A stretch of DNA of 20,258 nt from an uncultured Clostridia bacterium. GTDB taxonomy: Bacteria; Bacillota; Clostridia; Christensenellales; UBA1242. Below the pieces are notes generated by a model that worked only from the letters and a program-made list of their open reading frames with translations, was not told where the DNA came from and made no database searches. Where the stretch lies: contig CAKVCF010000004.1 of NCBI GenBank assembly GCA_934725795.1, forward strand, positions 1 to 20,258, written 5' to 3'. The position numbers and the translations under genes were made by a program. Positions 6,623-14,214 of this stretch are shown one piece after another (position 1 is the stretch's first letter; every line of letters begins with the position of its first letter).

Positions 6623-7828
6623 TTAAGCAACAATATCTTTAATATAGTCAAAAATTGAAGCTTCGCCGATAGTTTCATTCGCGGTTATGTTGATTGTTTT
6701 TTCAACTTTGCCGTCTATAACAATTTCAACATTGCCAACAACTTCACCTTGCTTACAACTTTTAAGTTGGCTTGGCAAATTAAAGTTGAGTGAATAGTTT
6801 GGTTGTTCACCTTTTGCTGAAACCAAGCTAAAATCTTCTGCTGCAGAAATTGTACAAACTTTGTTTTTACCTTTAATTACTATGGTTTTGTTTGCTAAAT
6901 CTTTATTGCTAAAAATGGTTTTGCTTTCAAAATTGTCAAAGCCATAATTCAACAAATCACTTGCAATTTTAAATCTGTTTTGGCTGCTGTCTGCGCCTAA
7001 AACACAAGAAATTAACTCCATATCGCCACGGCGTGCGCCAACTGAAAGGCAATATTTGGCTTCGTTGGTTGAACCAGTTTTGCCGCCAATGCAACCATCA
7101 TAAAATCTAGAAAGTTTGTTTGTATTGGTCATTTGAGTGGTGCGTCCGCTTGGATGTGTAAATTCCTCATTCCAGATTGAAGAATATTGGTGGTAAACAT
7201 CATAATCCAACACATGAGAAAGCAAAATCGCTTGGTCATAAGCTGATGAATAGCCTTGTGGAGCTGGCAAACCAGTGCAGTTAACGTAGTTCGTATCGTG
7301 CATTTCAAGGGCTTGTGCTTTTTCATTCATTGTACGCACAAAATTGTTTTCGCTGCCGGCAATATATTCTGCCAAAGCCACACTGCTGTCATTTGCACTG
7401 CACACAATCACAGATTTCAGCAAATCGCCAAGTTTGTAATCGGTGTCTGCATCTAAAAAGATTTGACTGCCGCCCATACCGCTTGCATTTTTGCTGACTG
7501 TAACCATATCGTCAAGTGAGATATTGTTGTCTTCCACATTTTCAAGAGTGATAAGCACTGTCATTAATTTTGTAACACTAGCAATAGGGTATTTTGTGTG
7601 GCTGTTGTTTTCTTTAAGCACTTTGTGAGTGCTTTTTTCAATCAACACACTAGATCTGCAAGTTGCTTCTTGTTTTGCAGGTGAAGCATACACTGGTTTT
7701 AGTGGCATCATTGCAAAAACAGAACATAAACCTGCCACTACTAACACAGAGCTGGCAATTTTAGTTTGTATATTTTTTACATTTTTCACCTTACAATTAA
7801 AGCCATGATTTTGATTTTTTGTTTTCAT
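6623..7828 (-). CDS. Serine-type D-Ala-D-Ala carboxypeptidase (PBP5/DacF type, peptidase S11)
   Basis: This enzyme trims the terminal D-alanine from peptidoglycan stem peptides outside the membrane. The 401-residue protein has a basic N-terminus and hydrophobic signal at about 22-48 ending near VYASP, then the S11 catalytic domain with the three active-site motifs: SVTK at 84-87, SAN at 144-146 and KTG at 250-252. A C-terminal domain of about 100 beta-rich residues follows, as in PBP5. The start at 7828 is set by AGGAGA at 7836-7841; an in-frame start 20 codons upstream would run through the leader hairpin. The AGGAGA sits in the loop of a 7-bp A/T stem, and a terminator-like hairpin lies just before it. 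lepB is upstream on the same strand, 232 bases away. dacF or dacA would be fair names, not distinguishable here. Confidence 0.93.
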   Translation of the reverse strand: MKTKNQNHGFNCKVKNVKNIQTKIASSVLVVAGLCSVFAMMPLKPVYASPAKQEATCRSSVLIEKSTHKVLKENNSHTKYPIASVTKLMTVLITLENVEDNNISLDDMVTVSKNASGMGGSQIFLDADTDYKLGDLLKSVIVCSANDSSVALAEYIAGSENNFVRTMNEKAQALEMHDTNYVNCTGLPAPQGYSSAYDQAILLSHVLDYDVYHQYSSIWNEEFTHPSGRTTQMTNTNKLSRFYDGCIGGKTGSTNEAKYCLSVGARRGDMELISCVLGADSSQNRFKIASDLLNYGFDNFESKTIFSNKDLANKTIVIKGKNKVCTISAAEDFSLVSAKGEQPNYSLNFNLPSQLKSCKQGEVVGNVEIVIDGKVEKTINITANETIGEASIFDYIKDIVA

Positions 7829-7848
7829 AACAAAATCTCCTTTTTGTT
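7829..7848 (-). promoter_or_regulatory. Ribosome site displayed in a small hairpin loop
   Basis: AACAAAA and TTTTGTT (7842-7848 and 7829-7835 read on the minus strand) flank AGGAGA (7841-7836), so the Shine-Dalgarno sequence forms the loop of a weak 7-bp stem immediately before the ATG at 7828. The stem is all A/T apart from one pair, and may be of no consequence. Confidence 0.4.
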
Positions 7849-7862
7849 TTAGTGTGCCTAGC

Positions 7863-7891
7863 AAAAAAAAATTTATGCTTTCAGGCATAAA
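7863..7891 (-). terminator. Terminator-like hairpin in the leader of the carboxypeptidase gene
   Basis: On the minus strand TTTATGC (7891-7885), loop CTGAAA, GCATAAA (7878-7872) and then nine T (7871-7863) form a textbook intrinsic terminator. It ends only 22 bases before the AGGAGA ribosome site, too close for a promoter in between, so every carboxypeptidase transcript must cross it. An alternative pairing, TGCCT (7887-7883) with AGGCA (7859-7855), would break the stem. It may simply end lepB transcripts, or act as an attenuator. Confidence 0.75.
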
Positions 7892-8060
7892 CTTTTTGTT
7901 TAGTTATTTTAAATTGATGATAAAAATGTGGAGCATTAGTTGTTTTTTTATTGTTAATTTTATAGCCATACTATTAAAGCGCTTGTTTCAGCAACTTTAA
8001 TTATTTTAAACTTATATCGCTTTAAATGTTTGTGATTTTAAAACTTGCTTATGTTCAGTT

Positions 8061-8774
8061 TTAAACAGAAAACAAAATTCTAAAAATATCTTTTGTTACC
8101 GACATAACAATATTATCTTCAACGTCAACAATCAAATCCACTGTGCCAACAATGTTTGATTTGTTCACAGGGCCATAAGTCATGCAGTCTATCATGCTAT
8201 CAGTCCAGTTGTCGCCAATCAAAAAATATTCATTATCGTTAAGCACAATACAAGAGTTTCCATTCAATGTGCTAATATTTTGACTGTGGTCAATGTGTTG
8301 ACCATTAATATAAGTTAAATTGTTAACAAACGGCAAATATTTGTGTTGATAATAATTTTTGATATCGGTGTTTATTTCACCATTTTCATTGTATTTTTCA
8401 CGCGAATATACCAATTTGACGTTTACATTAAGATTGTAAGCTGTTGCAGTTTCTTCCACTTGCACACTATCACCAGGAAGGGCAACAAGGCGCTTGATAA
8501 TAGAACCAGATTGCCACCAATTGACGTTTGCAACAACAATTGTGTTAGCTTTAAGTTTTTCATGAGTGTTTATAAAAACAGTGTCGCCATCAGCGTATAT
8601 ATCTTCAACATTTTTGTTGATTGTTGGCAACATACTATGACCACGCACACGCGTTTTGCTGTAACAAGCATTGTAAGTTAAAAAGCAAATTGAAAGCAAC
8701 AACAAAAAAACGCACACCACAGTTACGATGCCGCTTATAATGTTTGCAATTATTTCCTTTGCTTTATTTTGCAT
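8061..8774 (-). CDS. lepB: Signal peptidase I
   Basis: Signal peptidase I removes signal peptides from exported proteins at the outer face of the membrane. The 237-residue protein has one N-terminal anchor (about 11-35), then the catalytic domain: GHSMLPT with nucleophile Ser47, IIKRLVALPGDSV with general-base Lys94, and the box E motif GDNWTDS...YGPV at 187-203. The segment between residues 105 and 175 is longer and more Asn/Tyr-rich than in minimal Gram-positive enzymes. There is no Shine-Dalgarno site; an extended -10 lies six bases before the ATG, so a leaderless mRNA is expected. It is divergent from the zinc-ribbon membrane protein and upstream of a secreted carboxypeptidase, itself a likely substrate. 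Confidence 0.95.
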   Translation of the reverse strand: MQNKAKEIIANIISGIVTVVCVFLLLLSICFLTYNACYSKTRVRGHSMLPTINKNVEDIYADGDTVFINTHEKLKANTIVVANVNWWQSGSIIKRLVALPGDSVQVEETATAYNLNVNVKLVYSREKYNENGEINTDIKNYYQHKYLPFVNNLTYINGQHIDHSQNISTLNGNSCIVLNDNEYFLIGDNWTDSMIDCMTYGPVNKSNIVGTVDLIVDVEDNIVMSVTKDIFRILFSV

Positions 8775-8780
8775 AAAAGC

Positions 8781-8789
8781 ATTATATCA
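8781..8789 (-). promoter_or_regulatory. Extended -10 promoter of lepB, placed for a leaderless mRNA
   Basis: The minus strand reads TGATATAAT at 8789-8781, identical to the prfB and DHH-gene elements. Six bases separate it from the ATG at 8774. The -35 position (TTTGTT, 8809-8804) is weak. Confidence 0.7.
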
Positions 8790-8824
8790 AAAAACAAAAT
8801 AAAAACAAAGTGTTGACATATTAT

Positions 8825-8853
8825 TTGACAAATTATCTCATTTGATTTAATCT
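8825..8853 (+). promoter_or_regulatory. Promoter of the zinc-ribbon membrane protein gene
   Basis: TTGACA (8825-8830), 17 bases, TAATCT (8848-8853). A second TTGACA lies 12 bases upstream (8813-8818) without a good partner. The predicted start near 8860 gives a leader of about 80 bases ending in a clear AAAGGAGAAA ribosome site. Confidence 0.65.
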
Positions 8854-8942
8854 TAAAACATAAATATATAGATACACAAAAGCCTAAAAATTGTGGTGAT
8901 TTTGTGTATCAGCAAACCAATTGGTTTATAAAAGGAGAAATT

Positions 8943-9863
8943 ATGCCTTCAGGTTCACATTCTAGCGGCGGCGGTGGCAGTCATTTTGGCGGTGGCAGTA
9001 GTGGCGGCAGCCATTTTGGTGGATTTTCACGTTCAAGCCGCGGCAGCAGTGCAAATCTTGGTCCACGCGTGATTGTTTTTGGTGGTAGACGCTATGTTGT
9101 TAGTGGTCAACGCAGAACAGGGCTATATGCACTTATGTTTGCAATTATCGTGTTAGTGTTTGCTTTGTTTAGCGGTTGTTTAATAACAAGTGGCGCTAAA
9201 CAATCAATGCAAACAATCAAAGATGATTATGCTCGTTATCAAGAAATGATTACATACGCTGAAACAAACACTGACTACCAAATAAAGGCAGTTATAACCG
9301 ATAATTTTAAACATGATTCAGGCAAATATTACATAACTTATGCTTTTCCGCTTAACACAATTGCTGATGCTGAGTTATGGAGCAGGTATCGTGAAGATTT
9401 GTCTAACAACACAGTTGAAAACAATTGGGTTTTAGGTTACAGTTATTCAGTTTACACTTTGGAGCAAGTTTCTTCTGCGGGATTAAGAAAAGGTGAAATT
9501 ATCAACCTTGCAATCAACGACAAAAACACAGAAATCAACAAAGATACAGATAGTATACCTTTTGATTATAAAGATATGCCACTCACACAAGATGGTGAAT
9601 ATATATCTGCTCAACACAGCAAAAAAGTTGGTCCAATTGTTATCACCATTGCAGTTGTGTTAATCGCAGGTTGTATTGTTGGCATGGTGTTTGTGATAAA
9701 AACTTCTAAGTTGGAAGAACAATCAAAAGCAGAGCAAACAGCAACAGCAGCAACCAGCGCACCAGAAAATCAACCAAAACAACAAGTTTGTGCATATTGT
9801 GGTGCAGCCCTTGAACCTGGCACAAAAAAATGCCCTAATTGTGGTGGCTCTCAAAACGTTTAA
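8943..9863 (+). CDS. Gly/Ser/His-rich two-pass membrane protein with C-terminal zinc ribbon
   Basis: The function is unknown. The 306-residue protein starts with a low-complexity Gly/Ser/His region (residues 2-38, with GGSHFGG repeated), then a basic PRVIVFGGRRYVVSGQRR block, a first membrane helix (about 61-82), a 145-residue loop containing YARYQEMITYAETNTDY and a mixed alpha/beta stretch, a second helix (about 230-253), and a charged Ala/Gln/Thr-rich tail ending in a zinc ribbon with Cys283, Cys286, Cys297 and Cys300. By the positive-inside rule both ends are cytoplasmic and the middle domain faces out. The start at 943 bases into the 8-kb region (8943) is set by AAAGGAGAAA; an in-frame start 13 codons upstream lacks a site. 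I recall similar uncharacterised proteins from gut Firmicutes, unnamed. It is divergent from lepB. Confidence 0.85.
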   Translation: MPSGSHSSGGGGSHFGGGSSGGSHFGGFSRSSRGSSANLGPRVIVFGGRRYVVSGQRRTGLYALMFAIIVLVFALFSGCLITSGAKQSMQTIKDDYARYQEMITYAETNTDYQIKAVITDNFKHDSGKYYITYAFPLNTIADAELWSRYREDLSNNTVENNWVLGYSYSVYTLEQVSSAGLRKGEIINLAINDKNTEINKDTDSIPFDYKDMPLTQDGEYISAQHSKKVGPIVITIAVVLIAGCIVGMVFVIKTSKLEEQSKAEQTATAATSAPENQPKQQVCAYCGAALEPGTKKCPNCGGSQNV

Positions 9864-10033
9864 TTTTTGATTAAAAAAGTTTTTTAAAAAGGTTTATAAA
9901 ATAATGTGATTGTTAAAATCAAAATATACAAAACACATTAGTAAAAAACAAAATTAAAAAATGTTTAATAAATAAAAAATAATAATTAAATTTAAAATAA
10001 ATAAAAATTAAATTAAAAAACCAAAAAAATAAT
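9864..10033. other. Extremely A-rich intergenic stretch
   Basis: Between the zinc-ribbon gene and its probable terminator there is no gene. The DNA is strongly A-biased on the plus strand; 9964-10020 contains no G or C at all. Nothing functional can be read from it. Confidence 0.6.
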
Positions 10034-10072
10034 AAAAATGCCCTAAAAATCTATATTTTAAGGCATTTTTTT
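10034..10072 (+). terminator. Intrinsic terminator downstream of the zinc-ribbon gene
   Basis: AAAAATGCC (10034-10042) pairs with GGCATTTTT (10062-10070), with further inner pairing of TAAAA against TTTTA, and the T-run continues. It lies 170 bases after the stop codon and separates the gene from the ABC exporter promoter. It could act on both strands. Confidence 0.75.
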
Positions 10073-10158
10073 AATTATTATTTTAATTATAATATATTTT
10101 TTATTAAAAATCAATATATTTTTTAAAAATATTTTTGACAAAATTTTTTAAATTTTTA

Positions 10159-10187
10159 TTTACATTTATATTGAGTTATGTTATTAT
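10159..10187 (+). promoter_or_regulatory. Promoter of the ABC exporter gene
   Basis: TTTACA (10159-10164), 17 bases, TATTAT (10182-10187). Transcription would start near 10194, so the leader hairpin at 10199-10238 is the very first part of the mRNA. A TTGACA at 10135-10140 lies just upstream with a poorer -10 partner. Confidence 0.65.
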
Positions 10188-10198
10188 TTAGGCGCATT

Positions 10199-10248
10199 GA
10201 CCGCTTGGCATATTTAAAAATTTAATATGTTAACGGTCTATTTTTTTT
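10199..10248 (+). terminator. Terminator-like hairpin in the ABC exporter leader
   Basis: GACCG (10199-10203) pairs with CGGTC (10234-10238); after a one-base bulge TTGGCATATT (10205-10214) pairs with AATATGTTAA (10224-10233) including two G-T pairs. Two bases later come eight T (10241-10248), then immediately the AGGGAGGTGA ribosome site (10251-10260). The hairpin and T-run meet the criteria of an intrinsic terminator placed in the leader, so expression probably depends on readthrough or on a factor that blocks the hairpin. It may alternatively be a 5' stabiliser or operator. Confidence 0.6.
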
Positions 10249-10264
10249 CAAGGGAGGTGATAAT

Positions 10265-12172
10265 TTGAAAAAATCAAACAACGATTTAATTGCATCATGC
10301 CCTGCAACAAAAGATACGGCTAAGCCAAAAATCAAGACAAAAACTTTGCAGCAAACAGAGCAAAAAAAGTTTAGCATTAAACCGTATCTAAAACAACACA
10401 AATGGAAAGTGCTTGCCTACATTCTTCTTGTATTGATAGATGCACTTATCAACATTCCATTTGCAATTCTGCCAGCACATATGGTGGTTGCGATAACTGA
10501 AGCAAATTATGCTTTGGCATTAAAGTATGTGGCAGTGCTTGGCTCACTGTATGTTATGATTATTTTTGTAAACTATTTTTCACCAAAGTTGTTTGCAAAA
10601 TTATCAACCGATATCACAATAGCAATGAGTTTAGATATCGCAGAACAAGCTTTTAAAATTTCATCGGCAGCATATGCAAACCACCAAACAAGCAACTTCT
10701 TACAACGTATTCGTTCCGACCCTGAAACCATTTTTAATAGGTTAACAAATATTATTGAAAGCATAGGTTTGCTTATTCATGTTGTGGTTGTTGTGATTTA
10801 TCTATTAACTGTTAATGTTTGGACGTCTTTAATTTTAGTTGTTTATCTAGCCGCTATGATGGCAATAACTTACTATCGCAAAAAAGCTAGAATAAATAAC
10901 CAGCGCAAAACCAACAAGGCAAACGAAACTGTTTCAAGTTTGCTTAACGAAGTGGTGCGCAGCGAACGTGATATCAAGTCGCTTAACCTTGAAACAAAAC
11001 TTAAAGACATAACAAAATCAAATTTTGATAACTATAAACAAGTTATCATCAAAGCACAAGATAGCAATGTTAGATATCGTGCTTTGGACTGGACAGCATT
11101 CACAATTTTCTTTGTGATTTTCACATCTGTTGGTATCATTTTATTAGACAAAGGTTTTTTAACACTTTCCGCATTCTTGATTTTATATAGCAACCGCTTT
11201 AAAATGGACAACTTGTCTAACATTGTAACAACCATAGTCAATGGTTATGCAGATATTAAAGTGAGTTACGAACGCATTAACGAACTTTATAAAGATGATG
11301 ATTATGACCTTGAAAAATTCGGCACTGTACACCGCAAAAATTTAGGCAGTGATATCGAATTTAAAAATGTTAGTTTTGGTTATGTTGAATACAAAAACTT
11401 TACGCATGAAGAAATTGAAGCAAAGAAAAAGTACAACAAAAAACACAAGATAAAAGAAGAAGTGCCAAAGCGAGAAATCACTGGCAAAAAGCAAGTGTTT
11501 GACAATTTATCTTTTAAAATTGAACCAAACACAACAGTTGCTTTTGTTGGTAAATCTGGTTGCGGCAAATCCACAGTGCTTAACTTGATTTCAAAAATCT
11601 ACACAGTGGACAGTGGCAAAGTGCTGATTGGTGGAATTGATATCAACAAACTTGATAAAGAAACTTTGCGTTCATCAGTTGCGTTGGTAAACCAATTCCC
11701 TTACATATTTGATATGACAATAAAAGAAAACTTGTTGCTTGCAAAACCAGACGCCACTGACGAAGAAATCAATCAAGTTATCAAAGACGCAGCGTTGGAA
11801 GAATTTATTGCAGGTCTATCAAAAGGCATAGACACAAAAGTTGGCGAAAGTGGCATGAAACTTTCTGGCGGACAAAAACAACGCCTTGCCATCGCCCGTG
11901 CGTTGCTTAAAAAATCTAATGTTATAATTTTAGACGAAAGCACCAGCAGTTTGGACAACCTTGCACAAAACACCATTAAAGAGAGCATCGACCGTATCAA
12001 AGGTAAAAGCACAATTATCATTGTTGCACACAGGCTTTCTACAATCAGAAATGTTGATAAAATTTTCTTTATGGACGAAGGCAAAATTGTAGACACTGGC
12101 AGCTTTGAAGAACTTATCAAAAACAACGAAAAATTTAAAACAATGTACAACGCAGAGAGTATAGAGAATTAA
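10265..12172 (+). CDS. ABC transporter, exporter-type half-transporter (fused membrane and ATPase domains)
   Basis: A 635-residue ABC exporter subunit. It has a basic cytoplasmic N-terminus of about 50 residues, a six-helix membrane domain from WKVLAYILLVLIDALI to about residue 320, and an ATPase domain with A-loop Tyr373, Walker A GKSGCGKST from about 429, signature LSGGQ at 533-537, Walker B VIILDE from 553 and the switch His589. A lysine/glutamate-rich insert of roughly 30 residues lies between the A-loop and the VFDNLSF strand (373-411), where most relatives have only a few residues. The start is TTG, fixed by AGGGAGGTGA. One gene only, so it is likely to work as a homodimer or with a partner elsewhere; substrate (lipid, peptide or drug) unknown. 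A leader hairpin may control expression. Confidence 0.92.
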   Translation: MKKSNNDLIASCPATKDTAKPKIKTKTLQQTEQKKFSIKPYLKQHKWKVLAYILLVLIDALINIPFAILPAHMVVAITEANYALALKYVAVLGSLYVMIIFVNYFSPKLFAKLSTDITIAMSLDIAEQAFKISSAAYANHQTSNFLQRIRSDPETIFNRLTNIIESIGLLIHVVVVVIYLLTVNVWTSLILVVYLAAMMAITYYRKKARINNQRKTNKANETVSSLLNEVVRSERDIKSLNLETKLKDITKSNFDNYKQVIIKAQDSNVRYRALDWTAFTIFFVIFTSVGIILLDKGFLTLSAFLILYSNRFKMDNLSNIVTTIVNGYADIKVSYERINELYKDDDYDLEKFGTVHRKNLGSDIEFKNVSFGYVEYKNFTHEEIEAKKKYNKKHKIKEEVPKREITGKKQVFDNLSFKIEPNTTVAFVGKSGCGKSTVLNLISKIYTVDSGKVLIGGIDINKLDKETLRSSVALVNQFPYIFDMTIKENLLLAKPDATDEEINQVIKDAALEEFIAGLSKGIDTKVGESGMKLSGGQKQRLAIARALLKKSNVIILDESTSSLDNLAQNTIKESIDRIKGKSTIIIVAHRLSTIRNVDKIFFMDEGKIVDTGSFEELIKNNEKFKTMYNAESIEN

Positions 12173-12235
12173 TTAATAAGCTAAAAATCTGTAAGTTTAT
12201 AAAAAGGTATATTTAATGTTGATAATGTACCGCAT

Positions 12236-12268
12236 AAAAAAGATACACCGCAAGAGTGTATCTTTTTT
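12236..12268. terminator. Strong bidirectional terminator between ABC exporter and alaS
   Basis: AAAAAAGATACAC (12236-12248) and GTGTATCTTTTTT (12256-12268) form a perfect 13-bp stem around CGCAAGA. A- and T-runs on either side allow it to end both the ABC exporter (+) and tmk-alaS (-) transcripts. Confidence 0.92.
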
Positions 12269-12364
12269 GTTGTTATTAAATTTAAGTTAAAGTTAAATCA
12301 TATAAAAAGTATTGGTAAAATTGATTGGTTCAATGTTAAACAATTTTTACAAAGTAAAACACAT

Positions 12365-14185
12365 TTATTTGTTATTGATTGTTGCTTTAATTCGGCGCAC
12401 GCCAGCAGAAACTGCTTCTTGTTTTGCAATTTTAAAGTTAACAAGTTCGCTTGTGTTGTTTGCGTGTGGACCACCACAAATTTGGAAGTCTATATCGCCA
12501 ATGCGGTAAATTGAAACCATTTCATCATCAGCGGCTTTATGCACACCATATGCACCTTGTGCTATTGCTTCTTTGTTAGGAAGTTCAACACGTTCAACAG
12601 GGATTGCTTTATTGATTGCAGCGTTAACAAAATCTTCAATTTCTTTAACTTCTTCGTCTGTCAATTTACGGTCAAAGTTAAAATCAAAACGCAAACGTTC
12701 GCTTGTGATATTACTGCCTTTTTGTTCAATTTGTGTGCCAAATTTATGCCTTAAAGCAGCCAAAAGCAAGTGGCAAGCAGTGTGCAAACGGGTTGTCCAA
12801 ACACTATCATCAGCAAGGCCACCTTTAAACACACCTGCATTTGTTGTGCGTGCCAATTCTTGATGCTCACGGAAAGCTGCATTGAAGCCTTCAACGTCAA
12901 CTGCTAAGCCACGTTCTTTTGCCATTTCAACTGTAAGTTCAATAGGGAAGCCGAAAGTATCATACAAACGGAAGGCAGATTTGCCATTGATTTGTGTTTC
13001 AGGCACAAAACCAGGCTTGCCAGCCATAAATTGATTTTTTCTTTCAATGCCATTAACCACTTTATCAAACTCTTTGTTGCCAAGTTCAAGTGTTTTTAAG
13101 AATTTTTCTTCTTCCTTGTTCAATTCAGTTTTAACTTTTTCACGGTTAAGGTCAAGTTCAGGGTAGTCAGTTTTAAAATAGTCGATATACAAATCTGCAA
13201 TTTCACCAAGATGACCAGCAGCAATTCCAAGGTTTTTCATGTGTCTAATTGCACGGCGAATAAGGCGGCGTAATACATAACCTTGACCAATATTGCTTGG
13301 AACAATGCCTTTTTCGTCCCCTAACATAATGGTTGAAGTGCGGATGTGGTCGGAAATAATTCTAAATGAAGGTTTAAGGCTGTCGTCAGTGTAAGATTTG
13401 CCGCAAAGGCTTTCTAATAAACGAATTGCTGGTTGGAAAATTTCAGTATCAAACACACTCTTCACGCCATTAAGCACGCAAAGTGAACGCTCCAAGCCCA
13501 TGCCAGTATCAACATTTTTTTGTTTTAATGGTTCAATGGTTTTGTCAGCGTTGGCTTTAAATTCCATAAACACATCGTTCCAAATTTCTAAAAATTTGCC
13601 ACAATCACAACTAGGGTTGCATTCTGGTGAGCATTTTGGTTTGCCAGTGTCAATAAACATTTCAGTGTCCGAACCACAAGGGCCAACACCACTGCCTAAA
13701 ATCCACCAGTTGTCAGGCAAATAGTAAATATTCTTTTTATCAATGCCAGCTTTTTCCCACAAACTTGCAGTTAATTCATCACGTGGAACAATATCATTGC
13801 CAGCAAAGACTGTTACAGCCAGTTTGTTTTTATCTAAGCCTAAATATTTAGGGCTTGTTAAAAATTCATAACTCCAACCAACCATTTCGTTTTTGAAATA
13901 GTCGCCTAAACTCCAGTTGCCAAGCATTTCAAAAAATGTTAAGTGTGAGTTGTCGCCAACTTCATCAATATCACCAGTACGAATACATTTTTGCACATCA
14001 CACAAACGTTTGCCTTTTGGGTGAGATTGGCCTAACAAATATGGCACAAGGGGGTGCATACCAGCAGTTGTAAACAAAACTGTTGGATCGTTTTCAGGTA
14101 TAACACTCGCACTAGGGATTGCAACATGCCCCTTACTTGTGTAAAAATCCATCCATTTATCTATTAATTCTCTTCTTGTAAACAT
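12365..14185 (-). CDS. alaS: Alanine-tRNA ligase, short ('mini') form with editing domain but no C-terminal domain
   Basis: AlaRS charges tRNA-Ala in the cytoplasm. The 606-residue protein contains the class II catalytic domain (FTTAGMHPLVPYLLGQ, then HLTFFEMLGNWSLGDYFK near 81-98, and GMGLERSL), a cysteine-rich CSPECNPSCDCGKF segment, the tRNA-binding region with GQGYVLRRLIRRAIRH, and an editing domain whose zinc ligands are His468, His472, Cys570 and His574. It ends 32 residues after the last ligand; typical bacterial AlaRS (about 875 residues) continue with an oligomerisation/C-Ala domain and have a longer linker before the editing site. The catalytic domain sequence is of the kind I associate with short AlaRS of Patescibacteria and some Firmicutes. 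The start at 14185 is chosen for the AAAGGA six to nine bases upstream; an ATG seven codons earlier would contain that site. It follows tmk by 29 bases. Confidence 0.93.
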   Translation of the reverse strand: MFTRRELIDKWMDFYTSKGHVAIPSASVIPENDPTVLFTTAGMHPLVPYLLGQSHPKGKRLCDVQKCIRTGDIDEVGDNSHLTFFEMLGNWSLGDYFKNEMVGWSYEFLTSPKYLGLDKNKLAVTVFAGNDIVPRDELTASLWEKAGIDKKNIYYLPDNWWILGSGVGPCGSDTEMFIDTGKPKCSPECNPSCDCGKFLEIWNDVFMEFKANADKTIEPLKQKNVDTGMGLERSLCVLNGVKSVFDTEIFQPAIRLLESLCGKSYTDDSLKPSFRIISDHIRTSTIMLGDEKGIVPSNIGQGYVLRRLIRRAIRHMKNLGIAAGHLGEIADLYIDYFKTDYPELDLNREKVKTELNKEEEKFLKTLELGNKEFDKVVNGIERKNQFMAGKPGFVPETQINGKSAFRLYDTFGFPIELTVEMAKERGLAVDVEGFNAAFREHQELARTTNAGVFKGGLADDSVWTTRLHTACHLLLAALRHKFGTQIEQKGSNITSERLRFDFNFDRKLTDEEVKEIEDFVNAAINKAIPVERVELPNKEAIAQGAYGVHKAADDEMVSIYRIGDIDFQICGGPHANNTSELVNFKIAKQEAVSAGVRRIKATINNK

Positions 14186-14214
14186 ATATAATCCTTTTGT
14201 TAGCATTTAATATA

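Noticed and set aside
6441..6626. A 61-codon plus-strand open frame with hydrophobic product
   Set aside because: TTG start, no ribosome site, overlaps the stop of the carboxypeptidase gene, and its hydrophobicity follows from T-rich DNA.
7973..8001. ATTAAAG/CTTTAAT inverted repeat downstream of lepB as its terminator
   Set aside because: The stem has a three-base bulge and no T-run follows on the minus strand.
8952..9040. Gly/Ser/His-coding repeats as a DNA-level tandem repeat
   Set aside because: The copies are irregular at the nucleotide level; this is protein low complexity, not a CRISPR or satellite-like array.
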